Assembly: GCA_013398955.1 (NCBI GenBank)
Contig: VWPU01017392.1
Coordinates: forward strand, 124,001-188,000
Source of the DNA: Callaeas wilsoni
Lineage: Eukaryota > Chordata > Aves > Passeriformes > Callaeidae
Length of the DNA stretch: 64,000 nucleotides
Direction of reading: 5' to 3'
Under the pieces are notes generated by a model. The model was not told the DNA's origin and searched no databases. It worked only from the letters and a program-made list of their open reading frames with translations. The position numbers and the translations under genes were made by a program. Positions 50,359 through 63,761 of this stretch are shown here, piece by piece; within the stretch, counting starts at the first letter, position 1, and every line of letters starts with the position of its first letter.

Positions 50359-53300
50359 GTATGTGCTTTGAACCATTCGGAAGTATTTGTTCAGCTCAGC
50401 CTTGTGTTTTTCCTCAGACACGTGTGCGTGAGATACTAGGAAGCAATGTGTGGGTACCCATATTACCTTTTTTCCAGTTTGTGGGATCAAGTCCCACATG
50501 TTAGGCTACCTTGAAGGATTTTCAATTAGGCTGAAATTATGGGGGAGGGGTAAATGTGTCTTCTGCTCTCTCCTCCCTCACAACAGGCAAATCTGCACAT
50601 AATATGCTGTCTTGAAGAAAATAGTTGGATTTGCAAAACTTGAGTAAAATATAATCAAGTAATTAGTATGCTTTTACAGAATGGCTTGTGATGGACTTGT
50701 AGGCATTGATGGGTAGGCAGCAATTGAGAAATAACTTGATTAACATGTTATAATTGAGAGGCGGCTGATTTACATTACAAAGAAATGTTATCATTAAAAA
50801 TACATTTGCAACAGAAATATGACATTTAAGCATTGCTGTGCTATTTGAAAGTTCACTCTTTGAAGATTTTAACTGCTTTTTCACCACGTTAATAATATCA
50901 TCACCTTAGCTGTGACTTTTTTTTTTTTTTTTTTAAAATAATGCATGATGAAATAGGTGTATGGCCCACACATAACCTAGAATGTCACTCTGCTCAGGAC
51001 CATACTGGGAAGTGATTTAATGAATGTCAATAATGGTATAATTTTCCCTACGAAAACTTACTGGTGTAGGTCAGTGTCTCACATCTGAGAGAAAATTGGG
51101 GTCAAATCCAGTGATGAACCCCTCACATTTCAAACAGGGCTTCTCAGCTCATTTGATCATGTTTGGGTTTTTTCTTTCTCAATGCAGGGAGGTTGGGCAA
51201 TTAAACACGATTAAATGATCAACAAAACATCTGTATTTCTAGATTTGAGTTGGCTTATGATGTCTTTAATTCAGAGGCACAATCCTGAGCATTAAATGAG
51301 ACCCGAACAAACAATTTCCACTCCTTATTAACCTCCCTCTAGATGAAACTGTTTAGAAAATCAAATTAATTGCCCATTTCATGTGAAAATTTTTTAACCT
51401 TTGTTGAAGTGTTGCAGTTTTCATAGCTGCAGTACAGAAGCCCAGTATAGAAGCTGCTGAAATACGCTGGCAGTATTCAGATGCCTTTGGGGTTAAATTT
51501 TATTTTTGACACGCAGGCTGGTGTGGTGAGATACATGCCACAACATTCAGCACTAGGAAGGCTTTGAAGTGATTGTGCCCAGGAGCAGGTAAGACATACC
51601 TCAGCATGAAAGAAAGCTTATGTTTCCCCACAAGCTGAGCCAGGTTTCTCCTCTTCAAGCTCTGTGAAGGGAAGCAGCTTTAGGTGATAAATTCACACAA
51701 GCCCGGTACTCCCCGGCAGACAGGACTGCAATTCTGTATGGAGGGGGGGAAATCCCCATTCCTCAAGCACAGTGCTTGTGCCAGGCACGTGTTAATGGGC
51801 CCAGAGAGAAAACAGGGCTCATCTTACCTCATCTTCCACCTCTACAGTTTGACACCGTTCTGTAAGCAGTGAGGGATGGGTACCTGCTTATTCATTGTAT
51901 CATAAAACAGGTATCTGCAGTAGGAGAAATAAATTGTTCCTGGATATTTCTGTTTCTTTTCATTGACTGTGAGAGGAATCCAAGACAACTTAGATTACGC
52001 AGCTAACACTAGCTGATCTGAATAATTTAAAAAAAGATATAAAAATTGCAACTACACTATGACGTTTAATTTTGCATGTCTAGAGTAATTTTTGAAGTCT
52101 GTTTTGTTTCGGTTTTTTTAGGACAAAGCCTCAGCCACATTAGAACCCTGTAATCTAAGCACTGTCAGAGCCTGTATTGCCAAAGACTAACAGAAAATTA
52201 AATAAATACTGGATTTAGCGTATGGTTTTGGAAGGGACTGGAATTCACTATAAAGAGCATTTAGCTCTTCTTCTCCTCTTCTTAAAAAGTACTTTTTGTG
52301 CATTTCCACATGGTTTCTGTGTGGTTTATAGAAGATACATGAGTGCATATGAAAAAACAGTAGAAGTTGACCTAACAAGTCCACTGGGAAAGGGCTTTCA
52401 CTGCATTGGGAGAGCAGGCCAGGAGCTGAAGTCAAAAGAGTATTTTGATTTTGATGGTTATTTTATATTGAAGTAAATCCCCACAAAAAATACATTTGCT
52501 TTTGTGGCCTTCTTCCTGCCTACCACATGTTCTTCATGCTTTTTCTTCCCAAAAGCCTTACTGGCACTTCTAGACCTGCCATACATTTATAACCAGCCTG
52601 TGAAAGATCTGCCAATTTCACTGTCTGCCTATAGAAGAGGTAAAAAATGCTGTCTTACAGACCACCATTTGTAAAATGAACTTTAAAAATCAATTAATCC
52701 CATTCTGAATCACCCAGTGGCTTAGTTTCTTCCTGATGGGTAAGAGTAGAACGGAAAGCCATGGCTGCCAGGACCCAGACCCTTGCAGACTGCATAGTGC
52801 ACTCACTTCCAAAGGTCTTTGTATGTCATTACTGCACCTTCAGCCTGTATCACCGTGGAACAGGAAAACAATGTATGTCACATGCATTGGAGTTTGAACC
52901 AAAATATGCTAGAGAAGAAACCTCACCACAATTAAATGCAATCAGATCCTGAAAATCATTTTGCCTTCTAAAATATTGATTATACCAGAATCTCTAGGCT
53001 TTATCTTGAAAAGACTGAATCATATGCAAAACTCTTCTTTTGCCATTTGTTTAGTGGTCTTTTTCATACAGACTTCACACTTAGCATTATATTATCTCCT
53101 TACTTCAGGAAACACAAACTTCTGAAGTAGTAATCATGTACCTTTATTTTTTGATTGGAATCCAAGAATTGAAATTCAGTGTCTTGTTTTTAATCTAAAA
53201 TCGCTTTAGATGCTTTGTAGTTGCTGGAAATTTAGAACAGTATTTTCCCAGTTAAAAATTTGATCTCCATGTTTATCATTTATAGGGTAACTCTGAGCTA

Positions 53301-56300
53301 GCTGATGCGAAAAGGTAAAAGTGGCTCAAATGCTGAGCTCTAGTAAATTCATTCACCTTGTAATACTTTGATACTTGAGATCAGAAGCTCATAGATCTGT
53401 AGATTCGAGTGCAGGCCTCCAGCTGGTGTGGGAGGTCAGATCTTTAGCATGTGTAGAAACTAGGCTTCATTGTAATTACATGATCATTTGAGTTTTCCTA
53501 AAATAATATGTGCACTGGAAAATTCCAGCTAACCGCATGTGCCGGACTCAGCCCATCTGCCAGTGAAATCTGCCCACGGACGTGCTGGTTGAGGATAGAT
53601 GATTAGTGGCAGGAGGAAAAATTTGAGGAGGATGTGAGTGCAAACTCACAGCTGTTTGATGTCCTCTTTAGAGTCACATAATCTCCTCCTCTCCTAAACT
53701 CTGATTTCTCTGTTCTATTCTAAGTGGTTTAGTATGAGAGGTTCTTGACCTCCAGATGAAATGAGAGTGCAGAGTGCTTTGGCAGCTGGGAGGATGAAAC
53801 TTGGCATGAAGATTGTCAGCTCACTGCAGGTTGGGTGGTTTCTGCAGCATTTTATAGAGTGTCCCTGTCCACTGTTGTCCCTTGGATTTTGTACACATGG
53901 TGCAGGAAGCAGAGGGCAGACCACTTTCTTTTTTCCAACATAAAAATGTGTTTTAAACATGCATTTTTAAACACGAACATCTCTCATGTTGATGGCTTTT
54001 GCGTAATTATATAATGCAATGTGCCCAGTGAAAGAGGTTAGGAATTTAAACTAACAGTGAATTAATAACTTTATTATTCTTGCAGTAGATTTCAGAGTAT
54101 AAAAAAATTGCATCATCTTTTAATTTAAAATACAATGTAAATTCCTAGTGATCAGAGGATATATTGTATGTAAAGCCACTAATATTTTTAAACTTAGATA
54201 ATTTAAAGCCTTTTCAGTGATTCCTTTAATGTGTTTGAAAACTGTACTAGCCTTCATGATGGCATTACTGTGAACTATGGGAGAAATGCAGCCCAAAATG
54301 TTTTACAGAAAATTCTGGGGGGAAAAAAAAAAACCAAACAAACCAACAACCCCACATGTTTTTGCAGTGGATATTTTGAGGAAAAAAAAGGATGGACTAA
54401 AGCAGATGGGACAATATCAAGTACTGGGTGTATTATTATGCAATGATCGCTGTGACAGGTAGAGAAGAATTTATATTGAATTATCCTGGGATGCATCATC
54501 ACCTGCCATGCTTGGAATGAACGTGTATGCTGGTATCTATCAGTAAAACCATGCTCTCCCTGCTTTCCTTCTGTCCTCCCACTTTTAATTTGTCCCAGTA
54601 GCCAGAGATGGCCAGGCAACTTCAGGGACTCATGTTACAGGCTCTATAATGCACTATTGCTCACTGCCACATATGCTAACCTGCTCTATTTTACCTTATT
54701 TAACAATCCCTTCAGCCCCTTCGAAATAAGGGCAGGATATGCTCTGCACAGGCCTAAATGCTGAGAGAAGAAATGAATGTGTTCTTCCATACTCATCTCC
54801 AGTGTCAGTATTGGCAGCAAACCAGCTCTGGCTGTTTAGAGCCGTCTGCGACTCTCCATCCAAGGCAGGGCACACAGTTATTTTGGTGTTGCAACTTTCT
54901 TTACCAGGGTCCTAGCAACATGTGCAATACAGCGAGCTGAAAGGTGGAGTTGGGCACTTGGCAGAGCACAGAGGACATCCATGACAGGAAAGGGACTCAC
55001 TGCAGGGCACGTGTGTGTGTGTGACTCTCACTACAATGGCAAATACCCAGAGGAAGTGGGAAAATGGGCTGAGGACCTGTAGTCGTGTGCTGCATCACGC
55101 CTGTGGTGTGAGTGAAGCATGGAGTTAGTTGCCATTATTTTGGACCTGTCAGAGGTATTTCGAGTGGAAGGTGTTGATTATTTCCAAATATCTGCTACCT
55201 AGTTAGCTGAGCTTACCCTTTAATGCCTGTCAGCAGGTAAGAACTACCTGAAGCTCTGATTAAAGAGAGGTTTTGTTTTGCTCATAAAACCCCTTGCCTT
55301 CAGGGATGGATAAGCAAACACTTAAGCTATTTCCTGAATAAGAGTGCTGTCCTTTAGTGGAACCAAAACAAACTGAATGTTACAACAGAGAACTGAGAAC
55401 CTTTGTGCTCTTTTTCTATTTTTCTGCTTTTTTAGTTTATTCTGCTCTCTATATCTTGCAAATCCTGTAAAGATCTGTTGGATTCATGGGAGGATGTATT
55501 ACCAATTAATGATCTTCTCTTTTGGAAGTGAGATTTGTTAGCAGGAAATTCTTGGAGCTCTCAGATAATCACCAGCTGTTCAAATGCATTTTGTAGTCTA
55601 ATTATACAGGATAACCAAAAATGCTGGTCTCTCCAAAGAATAATTTCCACTAAGAACAAAAGGGTGTTCTTCAGCTGATATTGCAGTGTTTGGGCATGAT
55701 TCCCCTCCTAAAAAAGACAGGGCAAGGGTTCACATAGCTGAGATGCTGACAGTTTGAGGTACTTGGATTATGTGATATCAGATGACCGAGTCAGACATAA
55801 AATTTCTATTTATCACGGAATTTTTCATCCACAGTTGCATTAAAAAATTGCCAAATAATATTATATTCAACTAGATTGATAGAACACATTTCTTCTCTTA
55901 ATTTTTTTTTTCCATTTTCTGTATTCAGTATAGTCAGTAGCTCTGTGGCGAAATTATTTGGAGGTCAGCTTTGATGCTTTAAGTTTTCAGTTCTAGCATG
56001 CTTGTCCTTAGCTTTCTATAGTCAGGCTGTCAGTGTCAACTGCTGCTGTAGGCTTTTATAAAAACAGGAAAAGTTTGTAAGAAGGAGATATTTCAGTTCT
56101 GTCGAGTTTTGGGTCGATCACATGATAAACAAAAATGTGACTTTGGAAGCACTGGTTAGATTAATTCAAACATGCTTTTCTTCAGAAAATCAGGTTGAGC
56201 ATTATCTTTTACTCAATAGTTTTTTGCTGAAGTCTTTTTTTCAGCTAATTCGTGTGAGATGTATTCAGCCTTTCTATAAGAGTTCAACCAAGTTCAGCTC

Positions 56301-57191
56301 TAAACTTTTCTCCATATTCAGCTGTGACTAGAAAGCATACGTGAGCTGAAGAATATGTTTAAGTGGCCAGCTTTATATTACTAGAATGGTATTAATATTT
56401 TAATATTCTGGAGAAGAAAGCAGATATTAATGTCACCCAAAGGCATTACTAAAATTGCTCTCTTTTTGGATTTCAAGTTTACCATCTGTGTAGCATCAGA
56501 AACAGATGTTCTTTTCACCAGAAAAATGTATGTGAAAGCAAGGACAATATGCTTGTATGGGCTATTGAATGTAAAGACTGTTATAGAAGTAATGGAAGAA
56601 CAGATAGCAAAGAAGACAATGTGTTTTGTTGTAAGGGGATCTAAAGAAACTATTATTCTCCCAGCTAAACCAGAATCTTCAGTGGCGGAGATTTTCTCAA
56701 ATGGATTAATTGATAAAGTTGTCCCATTTTATGAAAAACAACTTTTTTCAGGATTTTGAATTTCACTGTTTTCCTGCTTTCATTTTGTTTGGTTTTGCCT
56801 TAATTTATAAAATTCCCATTAGCTTTCTAAGTTAAATGAAAATTTCTGGGGGAATAGATCCTAAAAATGGATAAGTATAAAGCTGAAGGCAGTTTTCCAA
56901 GTGTTTCAGAGATTGTTTATTCTTATAGCTCTGTTAAGATGTATGATAATATGTAACAAATTAGAGTAATTTGATTTTTTTTTTTTTGTCAGCTTTGTGC
57001 AATGATATCTTTATCTTTGATTTGGAATTAAGGTTTCTCTTATAAGAAGCTGACATTGGCATGAACAAGTTTTCTTGATTTCAACAGGTTTCATTAATGG
57101 ATTCTTTTCCCTTTCTTTTCTTTACAGCATGAATCTATTAATGCAGCTAGCATTTTTTAAACCCTTGTACCCCCTCCTAATGCTTTCCCAG
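50359..57191 (+). other. MOCOS: MOCOS intron, 6.8 kb
   Basis: The stretch contains an 18-T run (50917-50934), a short GT run near 55011 and A-rich tracts near 54320. Two neighbouring + strand frames at 56122-56331 and 56430-56759 (109 codons) are the only open stretches of note; neither shows a known domain. No transposon was recognised. Confidence 0.92.
50917..50934. repeat. Poly(T) run of 18
   Basis: An uninterrupted T run is followed by AAAATA. It could be the complement of a retroposed tail, but no element body is evident on its right side. Confidence 0.9.
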
Positions 57192-57354
57192 GTGACAGAA
57201 TGGCCAGTAGGAAACCAAGGTTTGCTGTATGACCGGAACTGGATGGTTGTGAACAAGAATGGGGTCTGCATGACTCAGAAGCAGGAGCCAAGGCTGTGTC
57301 TTGTGAATCCCTCAATTGATCTGAAGGAAAAAATCTTGGTCATTCAGGCGGAAG
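57192..57354 (+). CDS. MOCOS: MOCOS internal exon, MOSC N-terminal domain
   Basis: A 163-nt exon giving 54 codons plus the first base of a glycine codon. The sequence VTEWPVGNQGLLYDRNWMVV followed by NGVCMTQKQEPRLCL is a near match to vertebrate MOCOS and continues directly from SAFE in the previous exon. It forms part of the MOSC N-terminal beta-barrel, the cofactor-binding half of the enzyme. The conserved GLLYDR and QEPRLC blocks are typical of MOSC N-terminal proteins, including the mARC enzymes. The acceptor is TGCTTTCCCAG and the donor AAG|gttagt; the leaving intron is phase 1. The in-frame ATG at 57075 lies in intron. Confidence 0.97.
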
Positions 57355-59802
57355 GTTAGTAAACAATATGCTTTCCTTCCCTTCTTTATTGGTGTCAGAC
57401 TTCTAGGCAGGGACACCTGCCTGCACCCACCAAACTACTGCATGCTGTGCATGCTTACCTGTGACTTTAGGGACAAGTTCTGTGCCAGCTGTGGGCAATG
57501 AAAGCCTGACCTGTTACACGCAGCCCTGGAGGGCTTCCTAACTTATTGCTGGGGTAGGCAGAGAGTAGACAGTGATTCCCTATGTGCAATCATAAAGTGG
57601 ATGCTCCAGAATGGAGAAAGGAACAGACAGATGCGGAAATTTAGTGGCTAGTGTCTCTCCACAGCATGAAGTCCCATAGCCTGAAGGGATTGTTATTGCT
57701 GCAAAGGTGAGGGAATAGAAGTCTAACATTAAACGCCCTGCCAAAAACCTTTCCATTTTGTATCTCTCTTCCTCCTTCCATCTGTAGGATTAGAGGGGTA
57801 GAGTCTTCAGTGGAAATTAGTATGAATTAAAATAAGGACCAGACATTATTTAACTCAGTTAAATACTTGCACTAGCAGGCAAATATTTCATGATGTTTGA
57901 GCTTCCTGGGAGCTATCAAAATCCTTTTTATTATCTGCTGAGGGGGAAAAAAAAGAAAAAAAATCATGTAAAGTGTTAAAGAAAGCCCTTTGCTACTCAG
58001 GGGTGAAAATTATTTATTTTCATAACAGTGCCATTGGCACTGAGAACTGAAACAGGTTTGTATTCCACAGAAGTCATTACTAATGCTGAGTTTGCATGTG
58101 TCTGAATGGTGTTCATCATTTCCCCAGGGTCCAACATTTACTCAGCCTGTATGTCTTAATCATTAATAATATATATGCCCAGACTTTCAGCAGCTAGAGC
58201 ACAACAAGAGAACCTGTCTGCAGATTTTTCACCCTTTATTAGAAATCCATATGAGTGGATCTGTAACTACAGTCTCCTTTCTGTGTATACTTTAGGGTTG
58301 TTGTCATCTCCAACTGTCTGAGCACTCTCCATGGATTTAGATCTGACTCATTGGTTCTTTTTGTCTGAAATGGGTTTCTCAAACATACATTTGGATACTT
58401 CCACTAATCATGTGCTATTTTCTGTGTTTCCAATCTCAAACGCAATCGAATCTCTTCTTAGGGATTCCAGACTTGCTCACTGGCACACATACGGCTACTT
58501 TCCCCTCTTTTCTCTATACTATTTCTTTGAAAGTCTATCATTAATTCATTTCAATTCTATATGGAACACCTTGCACCTCAAATTTTTGTAGTACAGTTGC
58601 ACAGACAGCTGTCTCCCACAACTTTTAAATTATCAAGTGCTTCAGAACTAATTATTTCTAGAGATTTATTTCCTTTCCATCTCTCTTCCTTTCTGACCAT
58701 TCTGAGTCTGTTATTCTTTTTTTTTCCTTGCTAGCACTTGTACAGAGAAGTGTATACCCATTAATATGTTCACCTGTCAATAACACCTGACGTACTTCAG
58801 GGAGTCAGAAAGAAGTTTTCTCAGACAAAAATGACAGTCAAGGCACCCATTTAACACTGAGATTTACAATCTCTTGCTACAGGTAGTGCCAGGGTAAAAT
58901 TTGCCTTTAAATTCTACGTGTGTCATTTTTGCAGTTTTCGTTGTCATTTGCCTTCTTTCCAATGAAAGTGAGAACCACTTCCATGCAGAAGTGCTTGTCC
59001 AAGTCTTTTGATCATTTTTCTGTGCAAAAGTAATTCATCACTGTGCTCTATCAGGAATGTCATTGGCACTTATTTACAGCCTGCTTTAGTACAGCCAGTA
59101 TGTAAGAATGGAGTCATTTTATTCTTTGTATAATGACTCTAGCTACCAAAATCCTAGCCCATGAGGTCATCTGGGCCCTCTTTTATAGTAGTCCTGCTGG
59201 TTTTTTACTCTCATGGTGTTCTTGCAACCTGTGGCATTTTTTAAAATTCTTGACAGTGAGATAATGGCTCTCTTTTCCTTGAGGAGTCTATTCCAGAGTT
59301 TACTGTTCCTAAGATGGCACAATGATGGGAGCACATACAAACCAGCAGGGTAAGACTGAGAAGATAAATCTGTAGGAATATTTATTATGTTTTCTTCCTC
59401 TTACCTGCAATGTAAATCCATGATATGTTTGTGTTAAATTTTTAGGGTTTTTTTTTATCCTTTCACAAACATAGGTCAGTGTTGTATCTCCCACTTAAAT
59501 CACTTCATGGCAGACAAATTTAATTCAATTAATTGACTCTTTCCTTGAAAATCCCATGTCAATCCCTGCTGCTTTTCTCACCACTCTTGCCAGCCCATCC
59601 ATAGTTGGTTGTAAATGTAGGACAGGAAGCTGAATGCCGCATGTGAAGCTGGAGCAGTGGTCCCTGTGATGGGGAGCAGTGGGACTCGGTTGAGCCAGGC
59701 TGGCTGTTCTGAAGCTCAGAACCTTCACTGGCCTGTGTCGGTGCCGGATGTTATTTCAGATCTGTAGCTCTCAGCCTGCTGCCTAACAGCCACCTCCAGG
59801 AC

Positions 59803-60375
59803 TGTTGTGGTGAATGAACCAAACACAAGAATAACCAGGGGGCCACGGAGCCCAGAAAAGGAGTTTTGGTGGGCTGGTTCCAAAGAGTAAAAACCCTCTC
59901 TGTGAGGATGGCTTCTCCCATGGAATTCCTGGGATCTGAGGTGGGCTCGGTCTGTCTGACTGAGAGTTGACAGACACCCCTTGTATCTCCTAAGGAAAGG
60001 TAACCAGATCTGTCCTGCCCTTCCCTTCTTCCTATAGGTCCCTGCTATGTCATCCCCGCCCCCTTCCCTGTATCCCTTAAAAGCCCACTCAGTCTACTAT
60101 CTTGTCATCTTCGCTTCCGGTCCCTTTCGAGGGAGTTTCTACAATAAACCCTTGGAATACTGGCCGAAGGGCCACCTCTGCTCATTTATTTCTGGTCACG
60201 CATGGGCTATCTATAAGCCCCAGGCACGCTAGGCTTCGTGCCTTCCACCGCACGGGCTGGGAGGCTGACTAGCGAGGGACCGAGGTGCCGCAGAGTGTCC
60301 TCCCTTTGTGTTGGACACTCCTGGACAAGCTGCTGCCCTCTCAGCCCGGCCAGCGTGCCGGCGTATTAATATACA
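59803..60375 (+). mobile_element. Probable solo LTR of an endogenous retrovirus
   Basis: A 573-bp segment starts TGTTGTGG and ends TACA, giving TGT...ACA termini as in retroviral LTRs. The hexamer caggac abuts the left end (59797-59802) and recurs at 60374-60379 on the right, where it overlaps the terminal CA; the duplication is therefore either four bases (ggac) or six. Inside are a TTAAAAG box near 60078 and a polyadenylation signal AATAAA at 60143, about 65 bp apart, matching a U3-R layout on the + strand. There is no primer-binding site, gag, pol or env sequence, so it is a solo LTR left by recombination. The family is not identified. The right boundary is the weaker one. Confidence 0.6.
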
Positions 60376-60540
60376 GGACTCTTGCTGCTTTGCTCCTTTG
60401 TCCACATGGAAGGCCACCCACCCAAGCTGCCTTTCCTCAGCCACAGCAGCATGCGTCATTCCAAGATGAGTGTTGTTTCCTCCATGTCTCCTCCCCGTGT
60501 CCTCACAGTCCCTGCGCTGAGTTTGTATTCTTTCCATTTC

Positions 60541-60711
60541 TGCGCTGCCCTTGCTCCGGTGCCTGTGGGAGCCCAGCGGGCGCTGTCACCGCGGCGTGTT
60601 CTGCGCCAGTCCGCTGTCACCGCGGCGCTCGGCGCTTCTGCTCTGTGAGAGCAGGCTGCGGGGCGCGTCTCCACCCAGAGCGCGCTTTGCTGGCTGGGGC
60701 CGCCTCTCTCC
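60541..60711. promoter_or_regulatory. Short intronic CpG-rich patch with a 16-bp direct repeat
   Basis: I count 20 CpG dinucleotides in 171 bp, close to the number expected without CpG loss, in a locus where CpG is otherwise rare. The 16-mer cgctgtcaccgcggcg occurs twice, at 60581-60596 and 60612-60627, 31 bp apart. Both observations suit an unmethylated regulatory element or a small alternative promoter, or a recently inserted GC-rich sequence. It begins about 165 bp after the LTR. Long open frames over it on both strands are explained by the GC content. Confidence 0.35.
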
Positions 60712-62403
60712 AAGAGAGAGAGCTTAAGGCAACTGTGCTGCTGGAATAGGTGCCTCTGGCAAGTGCCGAAAGCCCGGTGGGCCGAATCCCACGTAGCTGA
60801 AGGACACAGCACTTTTGGAGCATTTTGCTGTTGCACTGTTAGATTATGGTGAAGACTTTATCTGTGCCGCTTTTAAAACATAATGAGTCTGTTCTCTCTT
60901 CCCCTCCAGGCACATGCTTTCCTCTCCCTCTAGAACTTTTCATAAATGGAAATTCTGTTTATGGCTATTTTATTTCAATGTGGCTTAATATTCTCTGTCT
61001 TCTCTGTCCAAGAAAAATTTGTCAGCATGATTTGGTGTGACAGTAAGTACTTTAACACCTTTTGCTGAATTCTCCACGTGCTGAGACACCCTTTCAGGGT
61101 TGTTCTTTAACCCCTGCATGTTGGGTGTCTCCGTAGCCCACCTGACCACCAGCTGTGGACGGGCAGAACCTGCTGTCTGACCGACCCAGCCGTGCAATCC
61201 TGCCGCCTCTGTGGGTAGCAAGGATGGCAGAGCGGGGCTCTACAAAAGCCCGAAGCTGCTTGAAGGCTTAGGATCTTTGCCTGGCATGCCTGCAAATTTA
61301 GTTGGCTTGCACGGCATCTGGGGAACTCCAGGTATTTCCCGGATCCCTGACAAAGGGGGTAAGTGAGAGCAGAGGGAGAGGAAAGGCTTGTGCCTACCCT
61401 CTCACTGGCTGTACTTTTCTTCGGCAGAGGGAGTGAGATTTTAATTTTGAGAAACTGCATTTATTAATTTGGTCAGAATTATTTTCTTAGGCTATGTGAT
61501 CGTTAACAGGCATCTCCTATTTTGTTTACTGTTAAAGGTGTAACAAAGCCTTGCTATCACAGAATCTGCTTTGTGAAAATCAGTGTACCTAACTCTAAAT
61601 CAGCCCCCATGGAGAGAAACAACTTATTGTGACTTGACTGAAGTTATTAGTGGTTTGGCTCCTAGTAACTTAAAGGTGTTCAGGAGCAAGTGCCCTTATT
61701 TTCAGAAATCCTGTTACTTGAGTGAGAATCAAGGGAAATCCCTTTGTCTTCCTCCATCCAATACATGGGAGCACAGATTACATTGCATTTGTTCCTGACC
61801 TACACAAATAACAGAATTTGGCTGAGAATACATTTCTGGAAGAGACTAATTTCTCTCATTCCATTTTAGCTAACAATCATCATTACTCTGGCAAGTTGGA
61901 CATTAGTTTGCCACTGCACAGTGGGAGAAATTCTGAGTGTTGAGGAGGCACTTTAAAATATTGGAGTAGAAAGATGCTAGCAAAACAGAGCAGCTAATTG
62001 CACTTTATGGAGTTTATTGTGCCTTCAAATAGTCATGTGTTACTGCCAATAAAAATAATGGGAATTAAGTGCATACACTGATGGAAGAATATACATGAAT
62101 AGTTTATATTTCAGTCTATTGAAATAACAGATCTCTAATTTTCCTCATTGACTGAAAATAGGAGCTATAACGATAAGAATTTTTTTATATTAATACTGTG
62201 AGCACATCTGTGAATTTTATTATCAAGCAAATGACCATGGAGAATGACAGCTTTTACATTTTAGTAACTGGCAATATTCTACTTTATTTTTTTGCCTTAA
62301 AGATAGAATAAAATTGTAATTAACAATGTTTAACTGACCTAAACATCACTGTAAAATGTGTACTGTTCAATAAAAATGTGATACGCTTGCTGGTGTATAA
62401 AGG

Positions 62404-62423
62404 CAGGGCTTTTTAAAGCCCTG
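62404..62423. repeat. Perfect 9-bp inverted repeat
   Basis: The arms cagggcttt and aaagccctg flank TT. A TATAAA string lies three bases upstream (62396-62401). Most likely it is a chance palindrome, recorded because of its perfection. Confidence 0.8.
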
Positions 62424-63761
62424 AAGTCTCTTTTAAGAAGTTTTGTGAGTATGCCTTTCTTAGAATGTATTTGAAAGATATAACAGTTAAGAGTGCATGC
62501 AGGATGAAATATGTCAAGCTCTTCTTTTCCAGAAGGAATGATGCTAATGTTTAATTGTTCCAAAGTCCAAGAGTTCTAGTCAATAAGATTATAACGTTGG
62601 CTTCTTTTTCCAGTTGTTAGAGGGTAGTTTGAAGCATTTCTTACATGTATTATTTTCCTAACTGAACCCAACTTTTTGTCCTCCGTCTTCACTTATGAAG
62701 TATATTAACATAATTAACCAAAGAAGAAGTAGACCACTTTCTATTTTGTAAAACATGCATGAAACAGGGTTGATAGTCGTGTTATAATGAATCTGAACTA
62801 CATTTCATTACTCTTCAGAAGAAAATAAAGCAATCTGATTTCACCATATCACAGAGCTGTTAGAGCTTGATTCATATTTGTTTTACAATATTGTATAATA
62901 TCAAATTGTGTGGTTATAGTTCTGGGAAATGGGGGATCAGAGTCTTGGTTAGTATATGTTGCAGTATAATGGAAAAGCAGGATTCATTGCAGCCACACAG
63001 TAAAACACATTGTTCTTCATTTAAGATTATTGTTTTCAATTAACAGAAAGAAAAGTAGTACAGCTTTTCTTTTTGGTTCCAGTAAACTATAGTACCCTTT
63101 CCATCTCTTTGGCTCATTCTGTTCAAGACGAGAAAAATGTGGGACAAGTTGTTAAGATAGATCATTACCAGGGAATCCTCAGCTGGTTTAAACCTGGAGG
63201 TGAATAGATGGGAATAATTCTCTCATTTGCAGTTTTCCAGACATTTTGTCTTTAAATTATTGTCATTTTGTCTCATAGTATGTGTCTTTTTTTGCACAGA
63301 CTGTGCCTCTTTTTTTCTTCCCCCTTCCTCCATCTTTCTTCTTTCAGATCACTCAATCCCTCTACTCCAAAAAAACCCCGACATGACAGTGTTTAACCTC
63401 ATCTCCTGACTTGTTAGAGGAATCATCCTTTCAACAGAAACCGTGGCTGAGGCGATAATTCTGTGCCAGTTTCGTTGCCTGAGATAAACAGAGAATGAAG
63501 TTACTCAAAGCTGAAATTGTGTATTTCTTAATATGGTTTGAGTACCAAGGTCATCTGCAGCCTTTGCACTTTGTTTTATCATTTGGAGCCACCTGCAGGC
63601 AGAGAATATAATTCTAGCAAAAAGAAAAAGGATTTTTTTGATTTGCTGTTTGTGAGGCTGCTGTTGACTGTGAACAAGAGCAAAAATAAGCACTTTTTTC
63701 ATTACTCTATCATACTTCATAAATTTTTTATTTAAATACAGCTTGCTCTCTGCCCATCTAG

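Larger units (their letters stand above)
57355..63761 (+). other. MOCOS: MOCOS intron, 6.4 kb, with LTR and CpG-rich patch
   Basis: The phase-1 intron joins GAAG|gttagt to CCCATCTAG. About 59560-61420 is unusually GC-rich for the locus and includes the LTR and the CpG patch listed separately. A perfect 9-bp palindrome (62404-62423) lies just after a TATAAA string (62396). The rest is plain AT-rich DNA. Confidence 0.92.

Noticed and set aside
49945..50499. 184-codon open frame on the minus strand
   Set aside because: It lies almost entirely opposite the 49915-50358 MOCOS exon; constrained sense codons explain the lack of antisense stops.
60229..60836. Several overlapping frames of 88 to 154 codons on both strands
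   Set aside because: They coincide with the LTR end and CpG-rich patch, where stop codons are rare; the frames contradict one another and show no family.
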